Part shown: positions 7,134 to 14,058 of the stretch, one piece after another
How the letters are laid out: the number at the start of each line of letters is the position of its first letter
How positions within the stretch are numbered: the stretch's first letter is position 1
Assembly (NCBI GenBank): GCA_021793335.1
Contig: JAJYSW010000039.1
Location: 1 to 18,204, forward strand
DNA length: 18,204 bases
Source: Actinomycetes bacterium
Lineage (GTDB): Bacteria > Actinomycetota > Actinomycetes > Mycobacteriales > Micromonosporaceae
Direction of reading: 5' to 3'
Made by a program: the position numbers and the translations under genes
The notes under the pieces: model-generated
What the model saw: only the letters and a program-made list of their open reading frames with translations
Database searches by the model: none
What the model was told of the DNA's origin: nothing

Positions 7134-8144
7134 CTACGCGGTCTCGGTGATCTCGCGCTGCACCCACGGCATGAGGTCGCGCATCTTCTTGCCGACCTCT
7201 TCGAGCTGGTTATCGGTCTGAGCGGCCTGGAGCTTCTTGAAGTTCTCACGCTTCTCGGACTCGGCCACCCACTCCTTCGCGAAGGAGCCGTCCTGGATCT
7301 CGGCCAGGACGCGCTTCATCTCCGCGCGGGTCTCCTCGTTGACGATCCGCGAACCGCGTGAAACGCCACCGTACTCGGCGGTGTCCGACACCGAGTACCA
7401 CATGTTCGTCAGGCCGCCCTCGTAGATCATGTCCACGATCAGCTTGAGCTCATGCAGGCACTCGAAGTAAGCGGCCTCCGGCGCGTAACCGGCCTCCACC
7501 AGGGTCTCGAAACCGGCGCGGATGAGCTCGGCGGTGCCACCGCAGAGGACGACCTGCTCGCCGAACAGGTCGGTCTCGGTCTCCTCCTTGAAGGTCGTCT
7601 TCAACACGCCCGCACGGGTGCCGCCGATCGCCTTCGCGTAAGACAGCGCCACCGCCTGAGTGTCGCCGCTCGGGTCCTGCTCCACCGCGACCAGCGCGGG
7701 CACGCCCTTGCCATCGACGAACTGGCGGCGGACCATGTGGCCCGGGCCCTTCGGCGCGACCATGGCGACGTTGACGTCCGCCGGGGGCTGGATCAGGTCA
7801 TAGCGGATGTTGAAGCCGTGACCGAAGAACAGGCTCTTGCCGGCGGTCAGGTTCGGCGCGATCTCCGAGGCGTACAGCTTGGCCTGGACCGTGTCCGGGA
7901 CCAGGACCATGATGACGTCGGCCCACTTCGCGGCCTCGGCCGGAGTGAGCACCTTCAGGCCCGCCTCCTCGGCCTTCGGACGCGACTTCGAGCCCTCCTG
8001 GAGCCCGACGACCACGTCGACCCCCGAATCGCGGAGACTCAGCGAGTGGGCGTGGCCCTGCGAGCCGTAGCCGAGGACGGCCACCTTCTTCGCCTGGATC
8101 AGAGCCAGGTCGGCGTCGTCGTCGTAGAACACTTCAGCGGACAT
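7134..8144 (-). CDS. ilvC: Ketol-acid reductoisomerase (class I)
   Basis: 336 residues, the usual length for class I enzymes. It converts acetolactate or 2-aceto-2-hydroxybutyrate to the 2,3-dihydroxy acids with NADPH and two Mg2+. The N-terminal Rossmann domain has VLGYGSQGHAHS (24-34) and the loop EGSKSRPKAEEAG (50-62), whose Ser/Lys/Ser/Arg pattern suggests NADPH. The C-terminal domain carries metal ligands D192 and E196 (TDLFGEQ) and E228 and E232 (FECLHELK). Last gene of the operon, 25 bp after ilvN; AAGGAAG lies about 11 nt before the ATG at 8144. Confidence 0.97.
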   Translation of the reverse strand: MSAEVFYDDDADLALIQAKKVAVLGYGSQGHAHSLSLRDSGVDVVVGLQEGSKSRPKAEEAGLKVLTPAEAAKWADVIMVLVPDTVQAKLYASEIAPNLTAGKSLFFGHGFNIRYDLIQPPADVNVAMVAPKGPGHMVRRQFVDGKGVPALVAVEQDPSGDTQAVALSYAKAIGGTRAGVLKTTFKEETETDLFGEQVVLCGGTAELIRAGFETLVEAGYAPEAAYFECLHELKLIVDMIYEGGLTNMWYSVSDTAEYGGVSRGSRIVNEETRAEMKRVLAEIQDGSFAKEWVAESEKRENFKKLQAAQTDNQLEEVGKKMRDLMPWVQREITETA

Positions 8145-8169
8145 GCGTTTGATTTCTTCCTTACTTGAC

Positions 8170-8688
8170 TTAGCTCGGCGAAACGTAGCGGGACAGGGAG
8201 GCCATCGATTTGGCCCCGCGCCCCAGCGCGACGGTCCCCGACTGGACGAGCTCCTTGATCCCGAACGGTTCGAGGACTTCGAGGAACGACTCGATCTTGT
8301 CGGAGTTCCCGGTGACCTCGAAGGTGACCGTGTCGGGTGTGACGTCGACCGACCTGGCCTTGAACAGGTTCGCGGCGGCGACGACCTGGCCGCGGGTGGC
8401 GGCCTCGGCACGGACCTTCACCAGCAGCAGTTCACGCTGCACGGAGGCGTCCGCTTCGAGCTCCACGATCTTGAGGACGTGGATGAGCTTGTTGAGCTGC
8501 TTGGTGACCTGTTCGAGCGAGCCCGCCTCGACGTCGACCACGATCGTGATGCGGCTGACGCCGGGGTGTTCGGTCTCGCCGACGGCGAGGGAGTCGATGT
8601 TGAAGCCGCGCCTGGAGAACAGTGCGGCTATGCGGGCGAGGACGCCCGGCTTGTTCTCGACGAGCACCGACAGAGTGTGTGTACTCAT
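8170..8688 (-). CDS. ilvN: Acetolactate synthase small (regulatory) subunit
   Basis: 172 residues. An N-terminal ACT domain (about 4-78; LSVLVENKPGVLARIAALFSRRGFNIDSLAVG-type start) binds valine for feedback inhibition and activates the IlvB subunit; residues about 90-165 match the C-terminal domain of ALS small subunits. The ATG at 8688 shares one base with the stop of the 41-codon ORF (TGATG), and GGAG inside that ORF lies 9 nt upstream. It is followed by ilvC after 25 bp. Confidence 0.96.
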   Translation of the reverse strand: MSTHTLSVLVENKPGVLARIAALFSRRGFNIDSLAVGETEHPGVSRITIVVDVEAGSLEQVTKQLNKLIHVLKIVELEADASVQRELLLVKVRAEAATRGQVVAAANLFKARSVDVTPDTVTFEVTGNSDKIESFLEVLEPFGIKELVQSGTVALGRGAKSMASLSRYVSPS

Positions 8689-8813
8689 CAGCGTTCACTC
8701 CAGTTCGGGAACGGCGTGGCGAGGCGACGCCGGGTCGGTGCGGGGAGCGCGAAGCGCTCTCGGTGTCGGGCGGCGGTGGGAGACGGGTGGGCGCGAAGGA
8801 CGTGGACGCTCAT
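8688..8813 (-). CDS. 41-residue ORF exactly bridging ilvB and ilvN
   Basis: This small ORF fills the 124-bp gap between ilvB and ilvN. Its ATG (8813-8811) overlaps the ilvB stop by one base (TGATG), and its TGA (8690-8688) overlaps the ilvN ATG in the same way. GGGAG lies about 7 nt before its start. Most third positions are G or C, as in the neighbouring genes. The product is basic and Arg/Pro-rich (starts MSVHVLRAHPSPTAARHRER, ends FPNWSER) with no recognised domain. It may serve as a translational bridge rather than as a functional protein. A 6-bp hairpin (GAGCGC/GCGCTC, 8745-8759) lies inside it. An upstream in-frame start at 8903 inside ilvB is less likely. Confidence 0.5.
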   Translation of the reverse strand: MSVHVLRAHPSPTAARHRERFALPAPTRRRLATPFPNWSER

Positions 8814-10672
8814 CAGACGGCTCCCTCGTGCTCGAAGGTGGGGCGCACGTCGCGGGCGTACAGGATCTCGTCGTTGGAGACGCCCGCGGGGACCATCGGC
8901 CACACCATGGCATCGGGACCGACGGTGAAGTCGACGACGACCGGGCGGTCGTCGATGGCATTGGCCTGCTTGATGACCTCGTCGACCTCTGCTTCGGTGT
9001 CACAGCGCAGGCCGACGCAGCCGAGCGCCTCGGCGAGCTTGACGAAGTCGGGCACGCGCGGGGACTCGTCGGTGTGGTGGGTGCTCAGGTCGGTGTTGGA
9101 GTAGCGCTTGTCGTAGAACAGCGTCTGCCACTGCCGGACCATGCCCAGGTTGCCGTTGTTGATGACGGCGACCTTGATCGGGATGCCCTCGACCGCGCAG
9201 GTGGCGAGCTCCTGGTTGGTCATCTGGAAGCAGCCGTCGCCGTCGATGGCCCAGACGGGACGGTGCATCTGCCCGAGTTTCGCGCCCATGGCCGCCGGGA
9301 CGGCGAAGCCCATGGTGCCCAGGCCGCCGGAGTTGAGGAACGTGCCCGGCTGCTCGTAGTCGATGAACTGGCTGGCCCACATCTGGTGCTGGCCGACGCC
9401 GGTGGTCCAGATCGTGTCGGGGTCGGCGAGCGCGCCGAGCCGCTGGATCACGTATTGCGGGGCGGCGAGGCCGTCATCGATGTCGGTCCAGCCGAGCGGG
9501 TAGCGCTCGCGCAGGTCGTCGAGGATCTCCCACCAGGCCTTGAGGCGCTCGGGCCCCGGATCGACGTACGCCTCGACCATGGCCGCCAGGGCCGCCTTGC
9601 AGTCGCCGACGATCGGGACGTCCGCCTCGCGGTTCTTGCCGATCTCGGCCGGGTCGATGTCGACGTGGACGACCTTGGCCTCGGGGGCGAAGGTGTCGAG
9701 CTTGCCGGTGACGCGGTCGTCGAAACGGGCCCCGAGGGCCACCAGGAGGTCGCTCTTCTGGAGCGCGTGGACGGCCGGCACGGTGCCGTGCATGCCCGGC
9801 ATGCCCAGGTGCTGAGCGTGGGAGTCGGGGAAGGCGCCGCGGGCCATGAGCGTGGTGATGACGGGCGCGCCGGTCAGCTCGGCGAGCTCCAGGAGCTCGG
9901 CGTGCGCTCCGGCCTTGACGACGCCGCCGCCGACGTACAGCACGGGGCGCTTGGCCTCGGCGATGAGCGCGGCGGCCTCGCGGATCTGCTTGCCGTGCGG
10001 CTGCGTGGTGGGCCGGTAGCCGGGCAGGTCCATGCGCGGGGGCCACACGAAGGGCGTCTGTGCGGTGAGGATGTCCTTGGGGATGTCGATCAGGACCGGG
10101 CCCGGTCGGCCGGTGGCGGCGACGTGGAACGCCTCGGCGAAGACGCGCGGGATCTCGGCGGCGTCGCGGATGAGGTAGGAGTGCTTGGTGATGGGCATCG
10201 TGATGCCCTGGATGTCGGCTTCCTGGAAGGCGTCGGTGCCGATGGCGGTGGAGGCCACCTGCCCGGTGATGGCGACGATCGGGACGGAGTCCATGTGGGC
10301 GTCGGCCAGCGGGGTGACGAGGTTGGTGGCGCCGGGCCCGGAGGTGGCCATGCAGACGCCGACCTTGCCGGTGGCCAGCGCGTAGCCGGCGGCGGCGTGT
10401 CCGGCGCCCTGCTCGTGCCGGACGAGGACGTGGCGGACCTTGGCCGAGTCCAGGAGCGGGTCGTAGGCGGGGAGGATGGCGCCTCCCGGAATGCCGAAGA
10501 CGGCCTCGACCTCAAGCTCTTCCAGGGCCTTTACGACGGCCTGCGCTCCGGTGAGCACCGGCGCGATGGCCGGGGTGCTGTGGGGAGGTCCGGGCTTGGG
10601 GGCCTTCGGCCTGGCGGGCTGCGTCTTGGCAGCCTGCGGCCCGGGCTTCGGTGCCTTCACTGGTGTGCTCAT
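8813..10672 (-). CDS. ilvB: Acetolactate synthase large (catalytic) subunit
   Basis: 619 residues, a full-length ThDP- and FAD-dependent acetohydroxyacid synthase that condenses pyruvate with pyruvate or 2-ketobutyrate. The catalytic glutamate is E87 (VRHEQGAGHAAAGYA), the FAD domain is central (about 230-375), and the ThDP motif runs from GDG (478-480) to NN (505-506). Residues 1-38 are a Lys/Pro/Ala-rich extension (APKPG repeats) seen in actinobacterial homologues. The ATG at 10672 has only a weak, close AAGGA. It lies about 60 bp past the attenuator terminator. The stop overlaps the start of the 41-codon ORF. Confidence 0.97.
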   Translation of the reverse strand: MSTPVKAPKPGPQAAKTQPARPKAPKPGPPHSTPAIAPVLTGAQAVVKALEELEVEAVFGIPGGAILPAYDPLLDSAKVRHVLVRHEQGAGHAAAGYALATGKVGVCMATSGPGATNLVTPLADAHMDSVPIVAITGQVASTAIGTDAFQEADIQGITMPITKHSYLIRDAAEIPRVFAEAFHVAATGRPGPVLIDIPKDILTAQTPFVWPPRMDLPGYRPTTQPHGKQIREAAALIAEAKRPVLYVGGGVVKAGAHAELLELAELTGAPVITTLMARGAFPDSHAQHLGMPGMHGTVPAVHALQKSDLLVALGARFDDRVTGKLDTFAPEAKVVHVDIDPAEIGKNREADVPIVGDCKAALAAMVEAYVDPGPERLKAWWEILDDLRERYPLGWTDIDDGLAAPQYVIQRLGALADPDTIWTTGVGQHQMWASQFIDYEQPGTFLNSGGLGTMGFAVPAAMGAKLGQMHRPVWAIDGDGCFQMTNQELATCAVEGIPIKVAVINNGNLGMVRQWQTLFYDKRYSNTDLSTHHTDESPRVPDFVKLAEALGCVGLRCDTEAEVDEVIKQANAIDDRPVVVDFTVGPDAMVWPMVPAGVSNDEILYARDVRPTFEHEGAV

Positions 10673-10732
10673 GTCCTTCGTCCAATAGGGTTGGCTGACT
10701 GATACGACACTGGGACGTCGTTCCCCGGGCAG

Positions 10733-10766
10733 AAAAAATCGCCCGCGTGCAAAGACGCACGGGGCG
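10733..10766 (-). terminator. Attenuator (intrinsic terminator) in the ilvB leader
   Basis: On the minus strand, CGCCCCGTGC (10766-10757) pairs with GCACG-C-GGGCG (10750-10740): 10 bp with one bulged C, followed by A and six Ts (10738-10733). This is the best rho-independent terminator in the window, and it lies between the leader peptide and ilvB rather than after a gene, as expected for transcription attenuation. Confidence 0.88.
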
Positions 10767-10796
10767 AGCGCACCGTTCGGGAAACGACGGTGCGCT
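10767..10796 (-). promoter_or_regulatory. Leader hairpin abutting the ilvB attenuator
   Basis: A perfect 10-bp stem (AGCGCACCGT at 10767-10776, ACGGTGCGCT at 10787-10796) with a 10-nt loop begins 1 nt past the leader-peptide stop and ends where the terminator begins. A ribosome finishing the leader peptide would mask its first arm. A pairing of leader bases 10828-10823 (CGAGCG) with 10770-10765 (CGCTCG) would compete with both this stem and the terminator base and is one antiterminator candidate; the true alternative fold is not resolved by eye. Confidence 0.65.
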
Positions 10797-10797
10797 A

Positions 10798-10863
10798 CTA
10801 AATAAGTACTACGACGAGCAGCCGCTCGGCGGCGGCTGTCTGGAAGTAGTTCTGCTTCGGCAC
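10798..10863 (-). CDS. ilvBNC leader peptide (branched-chain amino acid attenuator)
   Basis: 21 residues from GTG at 10863: starts MPKQNYFQTAAAER and ends LLVVVLI directly before TAG. Seven consecutive Leu/Val/Ile codons before a stop, then a terminator, is the hallmark of ribosome-mediated attenuation; ilvBNC attenuation is established in Corynebacterium glutamicum. The last four sense codons (GTA, GTA, CTT, ATT) end in A or T and should be rare in this G/C-ending genome, which may sharpen stalling. The GTG lies 6 nt after a -10-like hexamer, so the peptide is probably translated from a leaderless mRNA. Too short for routine gene finding. Confidence 0.85.
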   Translation of the reverse strand: MPKQNYFQTAAAERLLVVVLI

Positions 10864-10869
10864 GGTTCC

Positions 10870-10898
10870 AGCATGCCTGATTCCGTCCCGTGAGTCAA
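10870..10898 (-). promoter_or_regulatory. ilvB operon promoter
   Basis: On the minus strand, TTGACT (10898-10893) and CATGCT (10875-10870) are separated by 17 nt. The predicted transcription start is about 10863, which coincides with the GTG of the leader peptide. The -35 is near consensus; the -10 fits the relaxed actinobacterial form. Confidence 0.65.
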
Positions 10899-10977
10899 CT
10901 TTTCTCAGACTTCGGGATGTCTCGGCGGGTCGGCGGCGTCCGGGCCAGCCCGCTCCGCGCACCGGCGTCGATGCCGT

Positions 10978-13629
10978 TCAGGCGGCGCTGATCGCGGGCG
11001 TGCCCTCGCGCAGCCATCTGGTGAGTTCGTCGGCGGGCATCGGGCGGGCCAGCAGATAGCCCTGCACGAGCGGCGCCTGGGCCTTGATCATGGCCTGCAA
11101 TTGGGCGTCGGTCTCGATGCCTTCGGCTATGACCTCCATGCCGAGTCGGCGTCCCAGCTCGACGGTGACCTCGGCGAGAGGGCCGACGCCGCCGTCGTCC
11201 TTGGCCACGAGGTCGCGGTCGATCTTGATGATGTCGACCGGAAGCCGGTCCAGCTGCCCCAATGAGGAATAGCCGGAGCCGAAGTCGTCCAGTGCTATGC
11301 GCACCCCGGCTCCTCGCAGTGCTTTGAGCTGTGCCACGAGGGTGTTCATCTGGTGGGAGAAATCGTGCTCGGTCACTTCGAGGACCAGCCGCGAAGGCAG
11401 CACTCCTGCGGCGATGAGCGCGGCGTTGACCTCGGTGGCGAACAGGTGCGTGTGCAGTTCTTTGACCGAGACGTTCACCGAGATCCAGGTCTTGATGCCC
11501 GCCGAGTGCCACTGCGCGAGCTGCTCGGCCGCGCGGTTGACCGCCCAGATGGCGAGGTCCTGGGTGAGCCCGGACTCGGTGGCGGCCGGGATGAACTCGC
11601 CCGGGCTGATCTGGCCGAGTCTGGGGTGGTGCCAGCGCAGGAGCGCCTCCGCGCCGACGATGGTGCGGTCGGCGGGGGCGCACACCGGCTGGTAGACCAG
11701 GCGGAGCTCATCGCGGGCGATCGCGCCGCGCAACTCCTGGGTGAGCTCGTTCCGGCGCTGTATCCTGTGGTCGAATTCGGCGTCGTAGGTCTCGTAGCGG
11801 TTCTTCCCGGCCTGTTTGGCGGCCCGCAGAGCCAGGTCGGCCTTGCGCAGCAGGATCTCCGGATCGTCCAGGTTCTCCGAGGCGGTGGCGATGCCGATCG
11901 AGCCGGTGATGAACACGGTCGATTCATCGTGGAACTCGTAGGGGTCCGATAGTTTCCTCACCAGGTCGTCGGCCATCGCGACGGCTTCGGATTTACTGGC
12001 CCGCAAGAGGATCGCGAACTCGTCGCCGCCCAGGCGCGCACCCAGGTCGGTGGGTTGGAGCAGTTCCTTGATGCGCCGGGAGACCTCGACGAGCAGTTCA
12101 TCGCCGAAGTCGTGGCCGCGGGTGTCGTTGATGTTCTTGAATCCGTCGAGGTCGAGCAGCAGCAGCGCGGTCGTGTGCGCCTCGGAGGCCGCGCCGTCCT
12201 CCAGGTGCTGGAGCAGGGCGCGACGGTTGGCCATGCCGGTGAGCGGATCGGAGTAGGCCATACGGGCCAGTTCGTTCTCCAGGCTGCGGCGGGCGCCGAC
12301 GTCTTCGACGCGGGCGACCAGGCCGCGCACCTCGGGCTGGCCGCGCAGGTCGGTCACGACCGTCTCGGTGTGCCGCCAGCGGCGGGCCGAGTCGCGGACA
12401 CGGACGTTCAGCACGGTCTGGCCGGCGGCGTTGACGCCGTCGATCAGGGCCTTCAGGTCTTCTGCGGCGCAGCGGCGGTCATCGGCGTGGACGAGGTCGA
12501 GGAAGGATTCACCGACGCAGTCGCCGGAACGGCTCACGGGCTGCCAGGCCGAGTACTCGGGGTGCCAGGTGACCTTGAGCTCGGAGTCGAGGACGAGCAC
12601 CGTGTCGGAGGCGACTCCCACGATGGCCGAGAGGCGGCGCTGCCGGTCGGCGGCGTCGCCGGTGACGCGGCGGACGTCCAGGTGGGTGAGGACGAGTCGC
12701 CCGCACAGGGCGGCCACGGCGGCGAGTGCCAGGAGCGCGGCGTCGAGCGGCAGCGGGCCGGAGGCGGCGCCATTGTGGAGGAGCACGGCGGTGGCGGCTC
12801 CGGCCGCGCCGATCATGATGGCGTAGTGAATGGTCGGGTAGCTGCGTTTGTCGATGGCGGGCTTCTGGCGCAGTGCCAGGTAGGTGACGCCGAGCAGGAC
12901 CGCGGAAGAGGCGATCCAGGCCACCGCCCACCAGAAGGCGGCCGCGCCCGGCCGGTGCCACTGCCAGGCGGCGAACAAGGACATGCCGCTGGTGTGCACG
13001 GCCAGGACGGCGAGGTAGGCGAAGGCGTGGCGTCTGCGCCAGCGGTTGAGGCGGAATGTGGTGGTGCATCCGACGCCGAACAGGATCATTCCGAGCATGC
13101 CGGGGATGATGATGGCGAGATCGCCGGTGGCGAGGTGTTCGCGGTTGCCTTGGAGCCAGGAGCGGGCGAGGACGATCCAGAAGGCGAAGAGCAGGCAGAT
13201 GCCGACGAAACTGCCGTCCACGAGGCGGCGCTGGACGGCTGCGGGGTCCCAGCCGTCGTCGGGGAGTCGCAGCAGCGCGAGGCCGTAGAGCACGATCGCG
13301 ACGGTGAAGCCGATGCCGGCGACGAAGGAGGCGGCGCCGGTCGGGAGCCAGCAGGCTGCGGCGACGGTGCCGGCCGTGGTCTGGAGGCCGGCGGCCATGA
13401 TCTTGTACGCGATGCGGCGGGCGGGCCTGAGGCGGGCGGCGACACGCCACATGAGCAGCCCGGCGCAGGCGGCGCCGAGGCTGCCGACGCCGGCGGCGGC
13501 GGCCACGCTCAGGCCGCCGGGGGCCGAGCGCAGGCCGGTGACGACGGCGGCGGCGAGCACGGAGCACCACACGGCGGTGGCCGCGATCCACGACGCCATG
13601 AGGCGCACGCGACGGGGTGATGGCGACAT
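10978..13629 (-). CDS. Membrane-anchored GGDEF-EAL protein (cyclic di-GMP turnover)
   Basis: 883 residues. About ten hydrophobic segments span residues 10-320, followed by a PAS-like sensor region (about 333-445), a GGDEF domain (455-620) and an EAL domain (625-875). The GGDEF signature is intact (GGDEF 534-538), so cyclic di-GMP synthesis is possible. The allosteric I-site RxxD is absent: QPTD occupies that place. The EAL domain also looks active: EALLRW (661-666), N719, E751, DDFGSGYSSL (781-790), K802, EGIE (836-839). Whether it is bifunctional or one domain dominates cannot be told. The membrane part may sense an unknown ligand. No good Shine-Dalgarno precedes the ATG at 13629; TAGGAT (13647-13642) would give a very short leader. 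Confidence 0.95.
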   Translation of the reverse strand: MSPSPRRVRLMASWIAATAVWCSVLAAAVVTGLRSAPGGLSVAAAAGVGSLGAACAGLLMWRVAARLRPARRIAYKIMAAGLQTTAGTVAAACWLPTGAASFVAGIGFTVAIVLYGLALLRLPDDGWDPAAVQRRLVDGSFVGICLLFAFWIVLARSWLQGNREHLATGDLAIIIPGMLGMILFGVGCTTTFRLNRWRRRHAFAYLAVLAVHTSGMSLFAAWQWHRPGAAAFWWAVAWIASSAVLLGVTYLALRQKPAIDKRSYPTIHYAIMIGAAGAATAVLLHNGAASGPLPLDAALLALAAVAALCGRLVLTHLDVRRVTGDAADRQRRLSAIVGVASDTVLVLDSELKVTWHPEYSAWQPVSRSGDCVGESFLDLVHADDRRCAAEDLKALIDGVNAAGQTVLNVRVRDSARRWRHTETVVTDLRGQPEVRGLVARVEDVGARRSLENELARMAYSDPLTGMANRRALLQHLEDGAASEAHTTALLLLDLDGFKNINDTRGHDFGDELLVEVSRRIKELLQPTDLGARLGGDEFAILLRASKSEAVAMADDLVRKLSDPYEFHDESTVFITGSIGIATASENLDDPEILLRKADLALRAAKQAGKNRYETYDAEFDHRIQRRNELTQELRGAIARDELRLVYQPVCAPADRTIVGAEALLRWHHPRLGQISPGEFIPAATESGLTQDLAIWAVNRAAEQLAQWHSAGIKTWISVNVSVKELHTHLFATEVNAALIAAGVLPSRLVLEVTEHDFSHQMNTLVAQLKALRGAGVRIALDDFGSGYSSLGQLDRLPVDIIKIDRDLVAKDDGGVGPLAEVTVELGRRLGMEVIAEGIETDAQLQAMIKAQAPLVQGYLLARPMPADELTRWLREGTPAISAA

Positions 13630-13716
13630 GCTCAGAGCCCAATCCTAGAAAGCCTCGTGCCATACAGAATGCCCCATCGGCGAACGGATGGGAACCGCGC
13701 CCTCAAGCAGACGCGA

Positions 13717-13730
13717 AATGCATATGCATT
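13717..13730. repeat. Perfect 14-bp palindrome AATGCATATGCATT
   Basis: A fully symmetric AT-rich sequence about 90 bp upstream of the GGDEF-EAL start, in GC-rich DNA. It could be a binding site for a dimeric regulator of that gene; no regulator is identified. Confidence 0.6.
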
Positions 13731-13934
13731 CTTTATGGAAATCCGGGCATGAAACGTGTCCATCAGATGACGCCTCGTGACAGAAAATCTCGACTAATGC
13801 CTCATTTAGGTCATGCCATGTTCGCGCGTCGGTCCGCAGCGGAGCATGCGTCGCCACCTCATGACATGATCGGCGCTTGCCGAGTGCCTTAATGCGGGTG
13901 TGCCAACTTTCCTCGCGAGCCCGCGAGAAGACCG

Positions 13935-13962
13935 AAAACGACCACGCCGCCCCATTGCGGCG
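13935..13962 (-). terminator. Possible terminator of the 523-residue gene
   Basis: CGCCGC (13945-13950) and GCGGCG (13957-13962) form a 6-bp stem, followed after a few bases on the minus strand by TTTT (13938-13935). It lies about 97 bp past the stop at 14059. The same GCGGCG stretch can instead pair with CGCCGC at 13970-13975, so two mutually exclusive stems exist. A further stem, CTCGCG/CGCGAG, is at 13912-13927. Confidence 0.4.
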
Positions 13963-14058
13963 GCGGAGTCGCCGCTCACAAGGACACGCGTCCGCCACAG
14001 CGGCCGCCGCCCGGGCACGGTGATCGCACCTCCGAAACGGCGGGCGTGCCGGGCGCGT

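Larger units (their letters stand above)
13630..14058. other. 429-bp gene-free region upstream of the GGDEF-EAL gene
   Basis: No supported gene. The part from about 13640 to 13810 is clearly richer in A/T than the coding surroundings and contains a 14-bp perfect palindrome, and probably holds the GGDEF-EAL promoter. The part from about 13910 to 13980 holds GC-rich hairpins likely belonging to the end of the 523-residue gene. Small open frames here lack the third-position G/C bias of the neighbours. Confidence 0.6.

Noticed and set aside
8210..10702. 830-codon plus-strand open frame across ilvN and ilvB
   Set aside because: It is the antisense shadow of ilvB/ilvN, caused by high GC; the product is low-complexity Gly/Asp/Val-rich and no start signal is present.
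10811..10875. Alternative leader ORF starting at the ATG at 10874 (MLEPCRSR...)
   Set aside because: It overlaps the predicted -10 element and has no branched-chain codon run; the GTG frame gives the expected Leu/Val/Ile peptide.
10925..10953. GCGGG/CCCGC pair after the GGDEF-EAL stop as a terminator
   Set aside because: Only 5 bp around a 19-nt loop and no T-tract; too weak to call.
12055..13620. 521-codon plus-strand open frame across the GGDEF-EAL gene
   Set aside because: Antisense shadow with Gly/Ala/Glu-rich composition; the minus strand encodes a complete recognised protein.
13645..13998. 117-codon minus-strand open frame upstream of the GGDEF-EAL gene
   Set aside because: Third positions are about evenly split between A/T and G/C in its second half, unlike all real genes here, and there is no Shine-Dalgarno or recognised domain.
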